Below, piece by piece: positions 1-6,888 of a stretch of DNA of 48,221 bases. A model generated the notes under the pieces. The model made no database searches, was not told the origin of the DNA, and was given only the letters and a program-made list of their open reading frames with translations. Both the position numbers and the translations under genes were made by a program. The DNA is from CAYUWH01 sp964448615. GTDB taxonomy: Bacteria > Patescibacteriota > Gracilibacteria > Peribacterales > Peribacteraceae. Every line of letters starts with the position of its first letter. The stretch's first letter is position 1. Location of the stretch: NCBI GenBank assembly GCA_964448615.1, contig CAYUWH010000005.1, positions 1 to 48,221 of the forward strand, given 5' to 3'.

Positions 1-341
1 ATGTGAACACAGTATGGAAGGAAGAACCGTGTTGCACTTAGAGTTGGAAATTACCAATTCAAAAATCGTAAAATTCCGCAGCATGAAAACAAACCCAAAT
101 TGTCCCGAAACTCATTTGAAGAAATCTGATCTAGCGGAAAATTCGCCTATAGAATTACCAATAGATTCAAAATTCTTTTTTTGAGTTTTGGGACTACGAA
201 ATTGAGTTTTTCCGCAGTCACAAAACAACCGTAAAGAGTCCGGAAACTCATTTTGCGAAATATATTTCTCTTCAGATTTGCCGAGAGAATTTTTGATTTG
301 ATCTGTATTTCAATTCTGTAATTTCCGGACTTTCTATTTCA
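1..341. other. AT-rich region without a recognisable gene
   Basis: This stretch carries no convincing reading frame. It is strongly AT-rich and holds imperfect direct and inverted repeats, such as GTCCSGAAACTCATTT near 102 and 238, and TTTCCGGACT at 322-331 inverted relative to 237-246. It lies downstream of the leftward XRE gene and at the contig edge. It could be degenerate sequence or a regulatory or attachment region. I see no tRNA or integrase. Confidence 0.5.
101..331. repeat. short direct/inverted repeat set
   Basis: TGTCCCGAAACTCATTT at 101-117 recurs at 237-253 with two mismatches. The core AGTCCGGAAA at 237-246 is inverted as TTTCCGGACT at 322-331. The copies could be binding sites for the adjacent XRE-type regulator, but nothing in the sequence proves that. 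Confidence 0.4.
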
Positions 342-566
342 TCATTCATCAAATTTTAGAAGCTTTGCGATCGGCATATCGAATGCATCTGCTAAATTTT
401 GCAAAGTATCAATGGAAGCCGCCTTGGGGGTTTTACCCTCGAGGTTCTGCACATACTTCGTACTGATGCCCGCCCTGGCAGACAGCTCATCCTGGGTCAT
501 ATCATGCTTCGCACGCAAAGTGCGAAGTCGTCTGGCCAGTTGTGATCGAGCGTCTGTTCTAGGCAT
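342..566 (-). CDS. XRE/Cro-CI family helix-turn-helix regulator
   Basis: This is a 74-residue DNA-binding protein consisting almost only of an HTH_3 domain. Helix 2/3 reads MTQDELSARAGIS and is followed by TKYVQNLEG, the usual recognition helix and turn of the Cro/CI fold. The tail AFDMPIAKLL is the standard end of helix 5. No effector or dimerisation domain is attached. It sits divergently to the PH-like gene and the ABC-3C-like cassette, so it may regulate them, although its composition is less AT-rich than the cassette. The start is an ATG at 566, and an AATAAT hexamer lies 6 nt upstream. The family call is secure but the target is unknown. Confidence 0.88.
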   Translation of the reverse strand: MPRTDARSQLARRLRTLRAKHDMTQDELSARAGISTKYVQNLEGKTPKAASIDTLQNLADAFDMPIAKLLKFDE

Positions 567-620
567 CGGGCTATTATTCGCCTCTTGCGCTTAAATGAAG
601 AACCATCTATAGATGGTGTT

Positions 621-884
621 ATGAAGATTAGACCCCTCGGCTTTCTGGGAGCAGCAGGCAGGCTCACCATCCATAATGGCTTCCTGAGCTATCAGCACCC
701 CTACGGCGCAACGTTCCGTGTATCAATCGCCGACATCAAAACTGTCACCGTCGATACTGCTGGGTGGGGAAAGGCCACGTTAAAAGTGTTGGGCGATGGC
801 GTCGAATTAGCCAATGCCACCATGACTGTTGGAGTAGCTCGTGCTGCCCAGATGTGGATACTAAACAACTATCTACAGCCATAA
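621..884 (+). CDS. small bacterial PH-like domain protein
   Basis: This is an 87-residue protein with alternating beta strands (RLTIHNGFLSYQHPYG, FRVSIADIKTVTVD, KATLKVLG) and a C-terminal helix. That layout is seen in short bacterial PH-like/SHOCT-associated proteins. No catalytic residues are visible. I chose the ATG at 621. A TTG at 585 in the same frame would add 12 residues but falls within the divergent promoter region. A TATAGA hexamer lies 7 nt before the ATG. Its base composition is closer to the host genes than to the AT-rich cassette that follows. The fold is inferred from strand pattern only. Confidence 0.5.
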   Translation: MKIRPLGFLGAAGRLTIHNGFLSYQHPYGATFRVSIADIKTVTVDTAGWGKATLKVLGDGVELANATMTVGVARAAQMWILNNYLQP

Positions 885-894
885 TTCAATTAAG

Positions 895-924
895 CTTACA
901 ATTCGATGTTAACCAGCTTATACT
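895..924 (+). promoter_or_regulatory. putative promoter of the ABC-3C-like cassette
   Basis: CTTACA at 895-900, an 18-nt spacer and TATACT at 919-924 lie 7 nt before the ATG at 932. The predicted transcript would be leaderless or nearly so. Confidence 0.45.
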
Positions 925-931
925 CGGAAAC

Positions 932-1117
932 ATGGAGATCACTGTTTCTATTATTCAGGCAATTGGATCAATCCTTGCTAGTTTCGTTGCTGGCTGGGTT
1001 TCAAATTCTGTGTATCAAAAATTGATAGTCAAACAAAAGTTTTCGAACAAAGGCACTCAATCGTCTTTGGGAAACAATTCGCCCAACATTCAAGGAAACA
1101 ACAATCGTATTAAATAA
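932..1117 (+). CDS. 61-aa single-TM protein with SPN-type tag, ABC-3C cassette
   Basis: This small protein has one hydrophobic segment at about residues 4-25 (IIQAIGSILASFVAGWV), a basic stretch, then a hydrophilic tail ending NNSPNIQGNNNRIK. The tail resembles the low-complexity G-x-N-N-x-[VI] beta-strand motif found in several conflict-system and phage proteins. The next gene begins with a matching segment (LSPNVSGKQNKVTI). The stop is 1 nt from that gene's ATG, so the two are probably co-translated. I infer that this is a membrane component or a split effector of the ABC-3C-like system. An upstream in-frame start at 764 would overlap the PH-like gene and looks artificial. Confidence 0.6.
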   Translation: MEITVSIIQAIGSILASFVAGWVSNSVYQKLIVKQKFSNKGTQSSLGNNSPNIQGNNNRIK

Positions 1118-1118
1118 T

Positions 1119-1718
1119 ATGATTTTCCCCTCGGAGCAAAATAGCACTGGCGACCTCTCTCCTAATGTTTCTGGAAAGCAGAACAAAGTTACAATTATCA
1201 AAACTGAAAATATTTGGGGCAGTAAACCATTGGGGAGCTACTCCAGGGAAGTAGAAATTTTAATGCAATTGATTGAAAAAGTTGGAGCATTGGCTAGTGA
1301 AAACAGACAAAAGCCAGAAGGTTCAGCACATGAATTTAGTAAAAATGCACAAGAGAAGATTTTTGTGAGGTTCAAGCCTTACTCACAGCAATTAGTTGCA
1401 GAATATCAAGCTCTAAAAGAAAGGCATTTGAATTCCTATGATATTGCCATCAAAGAAAGTGAAATCGATGATGTGCTTGCAGATGATATTGCATGGTACT
1501 TACAAGATATAAGTGCAAAAGCGTTGTTAAGTACAAATGACGATCCAATTAAGGCACTTGATGTTCTCTATAAGCAATTTGTTTCCTGTTTTGATGAAAG
1601 AGAAAGGGAGGGTTATAGCATTCGGGCAATTCGCTACTATCTTTTTGAGGAACTGATTAAATGTAACGTTTTTCCAAATCCCAATGAACTTATCCAAGGA
1701 TCTTTTAATCTCGGCTGA
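1119..1718 (+). CDS. ABC-3C-like component with helical C-terminal domain
   Basis: This is a 199-residue protein. Residues 1-30 carry the tag LSPNVSGKQNKVTI. Residues 40-60 form an amphipathic helix. About residues 85-195 form an all-helical domain ending YYLFEELIKCNVFPNP. In ABC-three-component systems the effector protein ends in a helical CTD of about this size with a conserved Cys close to its end, and this protein lies directly upstream of the middle component and ATPase, as in that family. Unlike typical members it has no obvious nuclease, protease or TM effector fused at its N-terminus. The preceding 61-aa membrane protein may supply that part. It overlaps the next gene by 35 nt. The family assignment rests on context and pattern, not a search. 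Confidence 0.55.
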   Translation: MIFPSEQNSTGDLSPNVSGKQNKVTIIKTENIWGSKPLGSYSREVEILMQLIEKVGALASENRQKPEGSAHEFSKNAQEKIFVRFKPYSQQLVAEYQALKERHLNSYDIAIKESEIDDVLADDIAWYLQDISAKALLSTNDDPIKALDVLYKQFVSCFDEREREGYSIRAIRYYLFEELIKCNVFPNPNELIQGSFNLG

Positions 1719-1947
1719 GAAGGATGTAAGGTCTTCTAGTGTTTACCTTGCATATCTTGTCTTAAAGCGTCTCGACCAAGACGCTCGTATTACAATATTT
1801 GAGTTATATACAGAGATTAAAAAGCACTGCAATACTTTTAATTATGCAGATGCGTTATATTCACTTATCTTTTTATACATGCTTGGCTTAATTAAATTCC
1901 ATGAGCCATATATTTACTTAAATGAAACTCCTCATGGTGAAGATTGA
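1684..1947 (+). CDS. ABC-3C middle component (MC6-like)
   Basis: This is an 87-residue adaptor-like protein. Its helical N-terminal half (SSVYLAYLVLKRL) is followed by a winged-helix-like segment ending YSLIFLYMLGLIKFHEPYIY. This layout matches the small middle components (MC6 type) that link the effector CTD to the DUF2326 ATPase in ABC-three-component systems. The gene overlaps its upstream neighbour by 35 nt and the ATPase gene by 26 nt, which implies translational coupling and fixed stoichiometry. No Shine-Dalgarno sequence is present. I am moderately sure of the family, because size, motif and location all agree. Confidence 0.6.
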   Translation: MNLSKDLLISAEKDVRSSSVYLAYLVLKRLDQDARITIFELYTEIKKHCNTFNYADALYSLIFLYMLGLIKFHEPYIYLNETPHGED

Positions 1948-3730
1948 GCTTCAAGAATTATATTGGGAACCAAATAATTTCTCTGAAAAAGAAATCCAAT
2001 CCGTTGTGTTTGAAAAAGGAATTAATTTTATCATTGGTGAAAAATCCGAAGACTCTGATGGAGAACAAGAGGAGAATAAGATGAATAGCGTAGGTAAGAC
2101 GCTAATTATCGAGGCAATAAATTTTTGTCTTTTTAAAGATCGACAGCATAGTCGTATACCAAAGATTCCAGATATTGATGAGGAAGGTAAATCTTTAATG
2201 AAAGATGAAGTTTATACATGCTTAAGATTTATTATTAAAAATGAAAATACTGAAAAGGAGGTAATTATTAAAAGAAGAGTAAGAAGTGAAAAAATTATTA
2301 TGATTGTTAACGATCAGGAAGAGTCTTTTGATAGTGATGATACTGCTAAAAGTTATTTGGATTACCTGATTTTTGGAGAAGAGCTTGAAAAAAGGCCTAC
2401 CTTGAGAAGGCTATTATCTATCCTTATTAGAGAGGAAAAAACAATGTATGATGATATTTTAAGACCTTATAAACACTCGGAGAGAGAAACATTTGTTGAT
2501 TTAATTAAGCCACATCTATATCTCTTGGGATTAGATTTGACCCTCTTGGAAGACATTAAAATTATTATTAAAGATGCTAAACTTGTACAAAAGGCAATCA
2601 CTTCCCTTAATAAGGATATCGCTAATTTAGGTATCCCTAAAAAAGATCTAAAGGCACATATTAATAATTTAGAGGATCAGGTAGAGAAGCTCGAACTTGC
2701 GTTAAAAAATCTCAGGCCTAGCGAAGGCAACACTCAGCTTTTAAATGATAAGAATGAATTAGAAGAGGCGTTAGCAAAAATTGTAAAAGAAATCGCTGCT
2801 AAGGAGCATTCCGCTCATCGCATTAAAAGTCTTCCGAGATTGCAAAGAGTAAATACTCTTCAGGTTAAGAAGATTTTCGATAAATATCAGCAAGGCCTCG
2901 GCGATGTTGTTAAGCGCTCGTTCGATGAAGTTGTGAAATTTAAGGAATCAGTGGAAGGTTTTCAGAAAAAATTGATGTATCAAAAGCTAGATGAGTTGCA
3001 GGATGAGATCAGGGAACTTCAGACTCAAAAGGAAATTTTTGATAAAAAACTTGAAGAGATCTATTTAGGGCTTGGGGCTAAAGAAAAAATTATGGACCTT
3101 GCTGAGTTTGCACGCATCCAAAAGCAAAAAAATGATGAATTTGTTTTTTTGAAAAGCAAATATGATGCTTTGCTGGAAAAAGATTCGGAGAAGCAAAAGC
3201 TTGCCACTAAAAAGCATGAATACCTTGAGAAGTACGATGTAGAATTGTTTAAATTTAAAAAGGTCATTTCAGAATTTGAAGATGATCTAAAGAAAATGCA
3301 TAAATACATTGCAGGTAACAAAAACTGCTCATTTGAAGTATCAGTAGATTTTGATTCTGAAGAATTTATCGATATAAATTATCGAATAAATCTGGATGGA
3401 GGAGCAAGCTCAGATCGAATTCAGACTTTTATTTATGATGTTTTGTTGATGTTAAATAAGCATACTCGCATTCGACATCTTGGATTTTTAATCCACGATA
3501 ACATCTTCGCGTCTGCAGGCAGAGACGACATGGTTAAATCTTTGAATTATTTAGAAGAACAATCACGTCTAGGTGAAGATTACCAATACATCGTAACCAT
3601 CAATACTGATGAATTTGAGTCAGTGGCTTCTAAATTTAATTTTGAGTATAAAAATAAAATTAGAGCCAAGCTTACAAGACAGAGTCCATATTTAGGCGTT
3701 AAATACCGACAATTAAATGAGTCTAAATAA
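1922..3730 (+). CDS. DUF2326 domain SMC-like ABC ATPase (ABC-3C)
   Basis: This is a 602-residue Rad50/SMC-type ATPase. The N-terminus has a strand/glycine loop (GINFIIGE), an acidic insert of about 15 residues, then the Walker A core NSVGKT at residues 55-60, followed by AINFCL, which is typical of DUF2326 proteins. A long coiled coil spans about residues 215-475. The C-terminal DUF2326 region contains ASSDRIQTFIYDVLL and GFLIHDNIF (residues 521-529), where the HD pair follows the Walker B-like strand. In the ABC-three-component family this ATPase senses or processes nucleoprotein targets and controls an effector. The ATG at 1934 is an equally good start. Composition is much more AT-rich than flanking genes, which suggests horizontal acquisition. 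Confidence 0.82.
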   Translation: MKLLMVKIELQELYWEPNNFSEKEIQSVVFEKGINFIIGEKSEDSDGEQEENKMNSVGKTLIIEAINFCLFKDRQHSRIPKIPDIDEEGKSLMKDEVYTCLRFIIKNENTEKEVIIKRRVRSEKIIMIVNDQEESFDSDDTAKSYLDYLIFGEELEKRPTLRRLLSILIREEKTMYDDILRPYKHSERETFVDLIKPHLYLLGLDLTLLEDIKIIIKDAKLVQKAITSLNKDIANLGIPKKDLKAHINNLEDQVEKLELALKNLRPSEGNTQLLNDKNELEEALAKIVKEIAAKEHSAHRIKSLPRLQRVNTLQVKKIFDKYQQGLGDVVKRSFDEVVKFKESVEGFQKKLMYQKLDELQDEIRELQTQKEIFDKKLEEIYLGLGAKEKIMDLAEFARIQKQKNDEFVFLKSKYDALLEKDSEKQKLATKKHEYLEKYDVELFKFKKVISEFEDDLKKMHKYIAGNKNCSFEVSVDFDSEEFIDINYRINLDGGASSDRIQTFIYDVLLMLNKHTRIRHLGFLIHDNIFASAGRDDMVKSLNYLEEQSRLGEDYQYIVTINTDEFESVASKFNFEYKNKIRAKLTRQSPYLGVKYRQLNESK

Positions 3731-3737
3731 ATTTGAA

Positions 3738-4766
3738 TTAATTCTTAAAGAAATCCTCCAATAAAGGCTTAAACGAAATCCCCCTCACCAACTCCTCTCG
3801 CTTTTGCAGCTCATCATCCGAGAAACCACTCGCGGTTTTTTCTTTGATCATGGCCACAGCTTCTTCCAGGCTCGAGTACAGATAGGACTTATCGAAGAAC
3901 TCAGGATAGCAAAGACTCTTGGGCAAGACGGGCATGCATCCTCTTTCCACTGCCTTCATCACGGCGTAGCCGAAGTTCTCCTGCTTGGCGCAGCTGAGAA
4001 CGACCTTGGATCTTGAGAGTAGATCGTTATGCATTTCTCGCGACTGACTGGAGAGGAATTTTACATTCGGAAGATGTTTCAATTTGGCCAGATAAGGATT
4101 CTCATTGATCACTGCTTCTGACTGCACTGAGGTTACTGCAAATGAGACGCCAGGCAGAGCCTCAGCAATGGCTGCCAGGTCTTCGATACCCTTGTCTGCA
4201 TCGAGACGGTGCGGAAATACAACATCGATGTCCCTAGGACCCTTAGCGGGCTCTACAGGAAGAATCCCGTCCATCCCCCACGGAAAGACTCGCAGAGAAG
4301 AGGAATTAAGAGGTCCACATTGTGACTCCAGATGCTTCGAAGGTACGTAGATTGCATCATAGATCCCAGCCCATGCCTTCTCGAAACCAGCGAGCCATCC
4401 CCATGAATACAAATCTCCTTGAAGGAAGGTCCCGCCATGCAGCAAGGACCCCAGCTTGCACTCAATCCCCTTCTGCTCGAATGCGTATCTCAGCAAATCC
4501 AGCCCTGGCTGGAAGAAATCCAGGAAGAGAATCTTCTTTAGATTATCCCTCTTCGTAAGCTCTCCGAGCAATTCGACCTGATGTCGGATATAGGCCTCAT
4601 CATCCAGCAAACCTGCTTTCAAATTGTTCTCCTGAAAATGCCCGTAACCAATGAACTCAATAGGCAACGAGAGGGACTCGGCCGCGTTCTTCATGGCCTT
4701 CGCGATGTCCTCGAAAGAAGTTCCTTGGTAGATAAGAGGGCAAACGACGGCGTTCTCGGCTTTCAT
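3738..4766 (-). CDS. GT4-like (GT-B fold) glycosyltransferase
   Basis: This is a 342-residue protein with the C-terminal Rossmann half of a GT-B enzyme. Residues near 185 read VVFPHRLDADKGI, the strand-loop that begins the nucleotide-sugar domain. Residues near 265-285 read KQENFGYAVMKAVERGCMPVLP, equivalent to the E-x7-E motif of GT4 enzymes. The N-terminal half contains LGSLLHGGTF and FPWGMDG. There is no membrane segment, so it acts in the cytoplasm. It overlaps the upstream ATP-grasp gene by 4 nt (ATGA), so the two are probably translationally coupled. Acceptor and donor cannot be deduced. Its setting beside another GT and a GT-aminopropyltransferase fusion suggests a glycan or glycoconjugate pathway. 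Confidence 0.75.
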   Translation of the reverse strand: MKAENAVVCPLIYQGTSFEDIAKAMKNAAESLSLPIEFIGYGHFQENNLKAGLLDDEAYIRHQVELLGELTKRDNLKKILFLDFFQPGLDLLRYAFEQKGIECKLGSLLHGGTFLQGDLYSWGWLAGFEKAWAGIYDAIYVPSKHLESQCGPLNSSSLRVFPWGMDGILPVEPAKGPRDIDVVFPHRLDADKGIEDLAAIAEALPGVSFAVTSVQSEAVINENPYLAKLKHLPNVKFLSSQSREMHNDLLSRSKVVLSCAKQENFGYAVMKAVERGCMPVLPKSLCYPEFFDKSYLYSSLEEAVAMIKEKTASGFSDDELQKREELVRGISFKPLLEDFFKN

Positions 4767-5815
4767 CGGTTGATGCGAAGGACATCAGAAGTATTGGCTT
4801 TGGCGTCACTCATGAGACATACGTCACCTTCCTTCACTTCGTCATTTGGAAGATCTTCGTAGTACTCAGCGGTACTGCCGCCCTTTTCATTGAACACGAG
4901 CGTTGGAACCGTCGCAGCGGTAAGACGGATATTTGCCTCCAGGGCCTGCACCTTTCCGTCTTCCTGGATGAGGAAATCTATACCGAAGAATCCTTCGTAG
5001 TCTTTGAGCATTGGCTCGAGACGATTGAGCACCGTCATGAGCTGCTCTTGAATGTCTTTCATTTCAGCAAGTGGCTTGATGATGGACCCTGCAAAGATAG
5101 ATTCTTCGACGATCTTCTGTTCGGAAAATCCAAAGACGACGATCTTTCCAGTATCGGCAAAACGTACACATTGAATGCTGCATGATGTGCCGAATACCTT
5201 GTTCTCAACGAACCACTCGTTACTCGGATCATCCATCAATCTATCGAATGATTCATTTCCAATCGTTTTCTTGATCGGAAACACGGTGTATCCGCCTGAG
5301 CCAACTCTTCGCTTGATGAAGCCCTCGTGATTCTCACTCTGAAGTTTCTTTAGATCTTCCTTCCCATTTAATACATGCCAATCAGGACTCATATCTCCAA
5401 ATAGTTTTTTCTGTTCGAACTTATCGTTCTTCGGAAGAAAGTTCTGATAACTATAATTCAATTCACATCCCATCTTCTTTGCGAGCGCATCTGCATCGGG
5501 ATGAGGAATCGCAACCCACAACTTTTTTGGATTGGAACTGAGAGAGGATTCCAATCGACGATACACAGAGACACGAGGATCGGGTGCGGTAGGCACGACG
5601 ACTATCTGATATTTCTGATGCTCTTTCTCTCCATTTTCATTCAATGCTGCAGTGCCTACCTGCACAACGTGCGCAAGAAAGTTCTCGTACTTCCACATCG
5701 CAGGAATTTCGTAATCCATCGATTCACTAATGGCACGAAAGTCGCAGGTGTAGAGCGAATCTGGATCCGCCAAAAAAGGAATGTCTTTGGCCGTAAGTGA
5801 GGAAATTTCAATCAT
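4763..5815 (-). CDS. ATP-grasp domain ligase
   Basis: This is a protein of about 350 residues. The C-terminal half carries the ATP-grasp core. FIKRRVGSGG at about residue 170 looks like the ATP-binding lysine and glycine loop. GFFGIDFLIQEDGKVQALEANIR at about 280-302 provides the metal-binding acidic residue and the E-x-N-x-R triad. Such enzymes form acyl-phosphate intermediates and join a carboxylate to an amine or thiol. The substrate is unknown. Coupling to the GT4 gene and proximity to SpeD and an aminopropyltransferase make an amine-conjugating role plausible, but this is inference. The ATG at 5815 is preferred to the TTG at 5818 because TACAAT lies 7 nt upstream. Confidence 0.75.
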   Translation of the reverse strand: MIEISSLTAKDIPFLADPDSLYTCDFRAISESMDYEIPAMWKYENFLAHVVQVGTAALNENGEKEHQKYQIVVVPTAPDPRVSVYRRLESSLSSNPKKLWVAIPHPDADALAKKMGCELNYSYQNFLPKNDKFEQKKLFGDMSPDWHVLNGKEDLKKLQSENHEGFIKRRVGSGGYTVFPIKKTIGNESFDRLMDDPSNEWFVENKVFGTSCSIQCVRFADTGKIVVFGFSEQKIVEESIFAGSIIKPLAEMKDIQEQLMTVLNRLEPMLKDYEGFFGIDFLIQEDGKVQALEANIRLTAATVPTLVFNEKGGSTAEYYEDLPNDEVKEGDVCLMSDAKANTSDVLRINR

Positions 5816-5822
5816 CAAGCCA

Positions 5823-5828
5823 ATTGTA
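5823..5828 (-). promoter_or_regulatory. TACAAT -10 box, leaderless ATP-grasp/GT4 operon
   Basis: On the minus strand TACAAT is followed by 7 nt and the ATG at 5815. No clear -35 is visible. It fits the window-wide leaderless pattern. Confidence 0.4.
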
Positions 5829-5845
5829 GAGCGTCTAGGCCATCT

Positions 5846-6370
5846 TTAGCCATGCCTTTCTTCCAATGCCGGCTCATAACGAACATAGTCAGCCAGATCT
5901 AAAGAGCGAACCCATTTTTCTACTGCTGGGTTAGTGCCGATCACCTCTCTCCATTTTGCCAAAATAGTCACGTAATGAGCTCTTAATTGATCAACGCTTA
6001 GCGGACACTTTTGCCTATCCACATGAAGACAAAGCTCATTCCCTTCGAATGCGGGCGCAAAGGGATAGGACTCACAATCCAATGGCTTAAAGTTGTTTGT
6101 AGGATTGCATGCAGACTGATCAAAGTTTTCCCTATCGCAATAGGCCAGCTTTCCTCCGTTGTAATCATCGAGAGTGATGAGGAGATGCCTTCTGGTATCA
6201 CCCCTGACTGACTCCCACTCGCCTGGATAGAGCATTATGGAGTTTTGAGGTCCAAATGAGGGGTCATGGGCTTTGAGTTGATGACAACATCCATAATGGC
6301 ATTCCCTGCTGCACTCAGTGCAGCCTTCGATTTTTCCTGGCTCTGTGTTAATTACAGTAAGACTGATCAT
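5846..6370 (-). CDS. YkgJ-like Cys-rich zinc/iron-chelating protein
   Basis: This is a 174-residue protein rich in cysteine. The N-terminal cluster CTECSRECHYGCC (about residues 17-29) is followed by DCESYPFAP near residue 100 and CPLS near 122. These are the spaced Cys motifs of the YkgJ/FliB-type zinc- or iron-chelating family (formerly UPF0153), whose members probably bind an Fe-S cluster or Zn. No enzyme function is established for the family. It is oriented with the ATP-grasp/GT4 pair, 30 nt upstream of it, and may share expression. The family call is based on the Cys spacing and the CxxYPF motif. Confidence 0.6.
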   Translation of the reverse strand: MISLTVINTEPGKIEGCTECSRECHYGCCHQLKAHDPSFGPQNSIMLYPGEWESVRGDTRRHLLITLDDYNGGKLAYCDRENFDQSACNPTNNFKPLDCESYPFAPAFEGNELCLHVDRQKCPLSVDQLRAHYVTILAKWREVIGTNPAVEKWVRSLDLADYVRYEPALEERHG

Positions 6371-6419
6371 ATCTATTGAGACCTGATTAGCAGTAAAATC
6401 TGGCTTTTGACAGGCATTA

Positions 6420-6447
6420 TTGCTTTTTTAATAAAATACATTATAAA
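6420..6447 (+). promoter_or_regulatory. promoter of the GGCT-like gene, leaderless
   Basis: TTGCTT at 6420-6425, a 16-nt spacer and TATAAA at 6442-6447 precede the GTG start at 6454 by exactly 6 nt. Confidence 0.55.
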
Positions 6448-6453
6448 TATATT

Positions 6454-6888
6454 GTGCAACCTGAGAGCTCCAGCAACGTCTTCGTATATGGAACCCTCAT
6501 GTTTCCAGAGGTTCAGCATGCTATCACAGGCCAAGAACTTCGGTCCCATGATGGACGATTAAAAGGCTTTCGACGCGGGCAATTACGGGATAGGGAATAT
6601 CCTGGAATTATCGAATGCCCCGAGGCGGATGTCGTTGGAAAAGTACTGATGGGCGTCCGTGCAGAATTCATGGAGCTTCTTGATAAGTACGAAGGATTCG
6701 AATTCAGGCGCGTCGAAGGCTCGGCACTTCTTTCGCATGGAGAGCAGATCGAAGTGTGTACGTACGCATGGGCACTTTCCCCAGAGGATGTCCTTCAGGA
6801 TGACTGGGATGCCGTACATTTCCAACGAGAGAAACTTCGCGTCTTCGTGCAGTACATCATCAAGGATTACAGCGAGCCCTTGTCCTGA
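6454..6888 (+). CDS. gamma-glutamylcyclotransferase-like (AIG2/GGCT) protein
   Basis: This is a 144-residue GGCT-fold protein. The family's phosphate/substrate loop VYGTLMF lies at residues 11-17, and KYEGFEFRRV at 78-87 carries the probable catalytic Glu80. Family enzymes cyclise gamma-glutamyl groups to release 5-oxoproline and a free amine or amino acid, and some act on gamma-glutamylamines. Neighbouring aminopropyl chemistry makes an amine-linked substrate attractive, but this is inference. The start is a GTG at 6454, placed 6 nt after a TATAAA box. The 3' end overlaps the convergent GT2 gene by 22 nt. Confidence 0.82.
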   Translation: MQPESSSNVFVYGTLMFPEVQHAITGQELRSHDGRLKGFRRGQLRDREYPGIIECPEADVVGKVLMGVRAEFMELLDKYEGFEFRRVEGSALLSHGEQIEVCTYAWALSPEDVLQDDWDAVHFQREKLRVFVQYIIKDYSEPLS

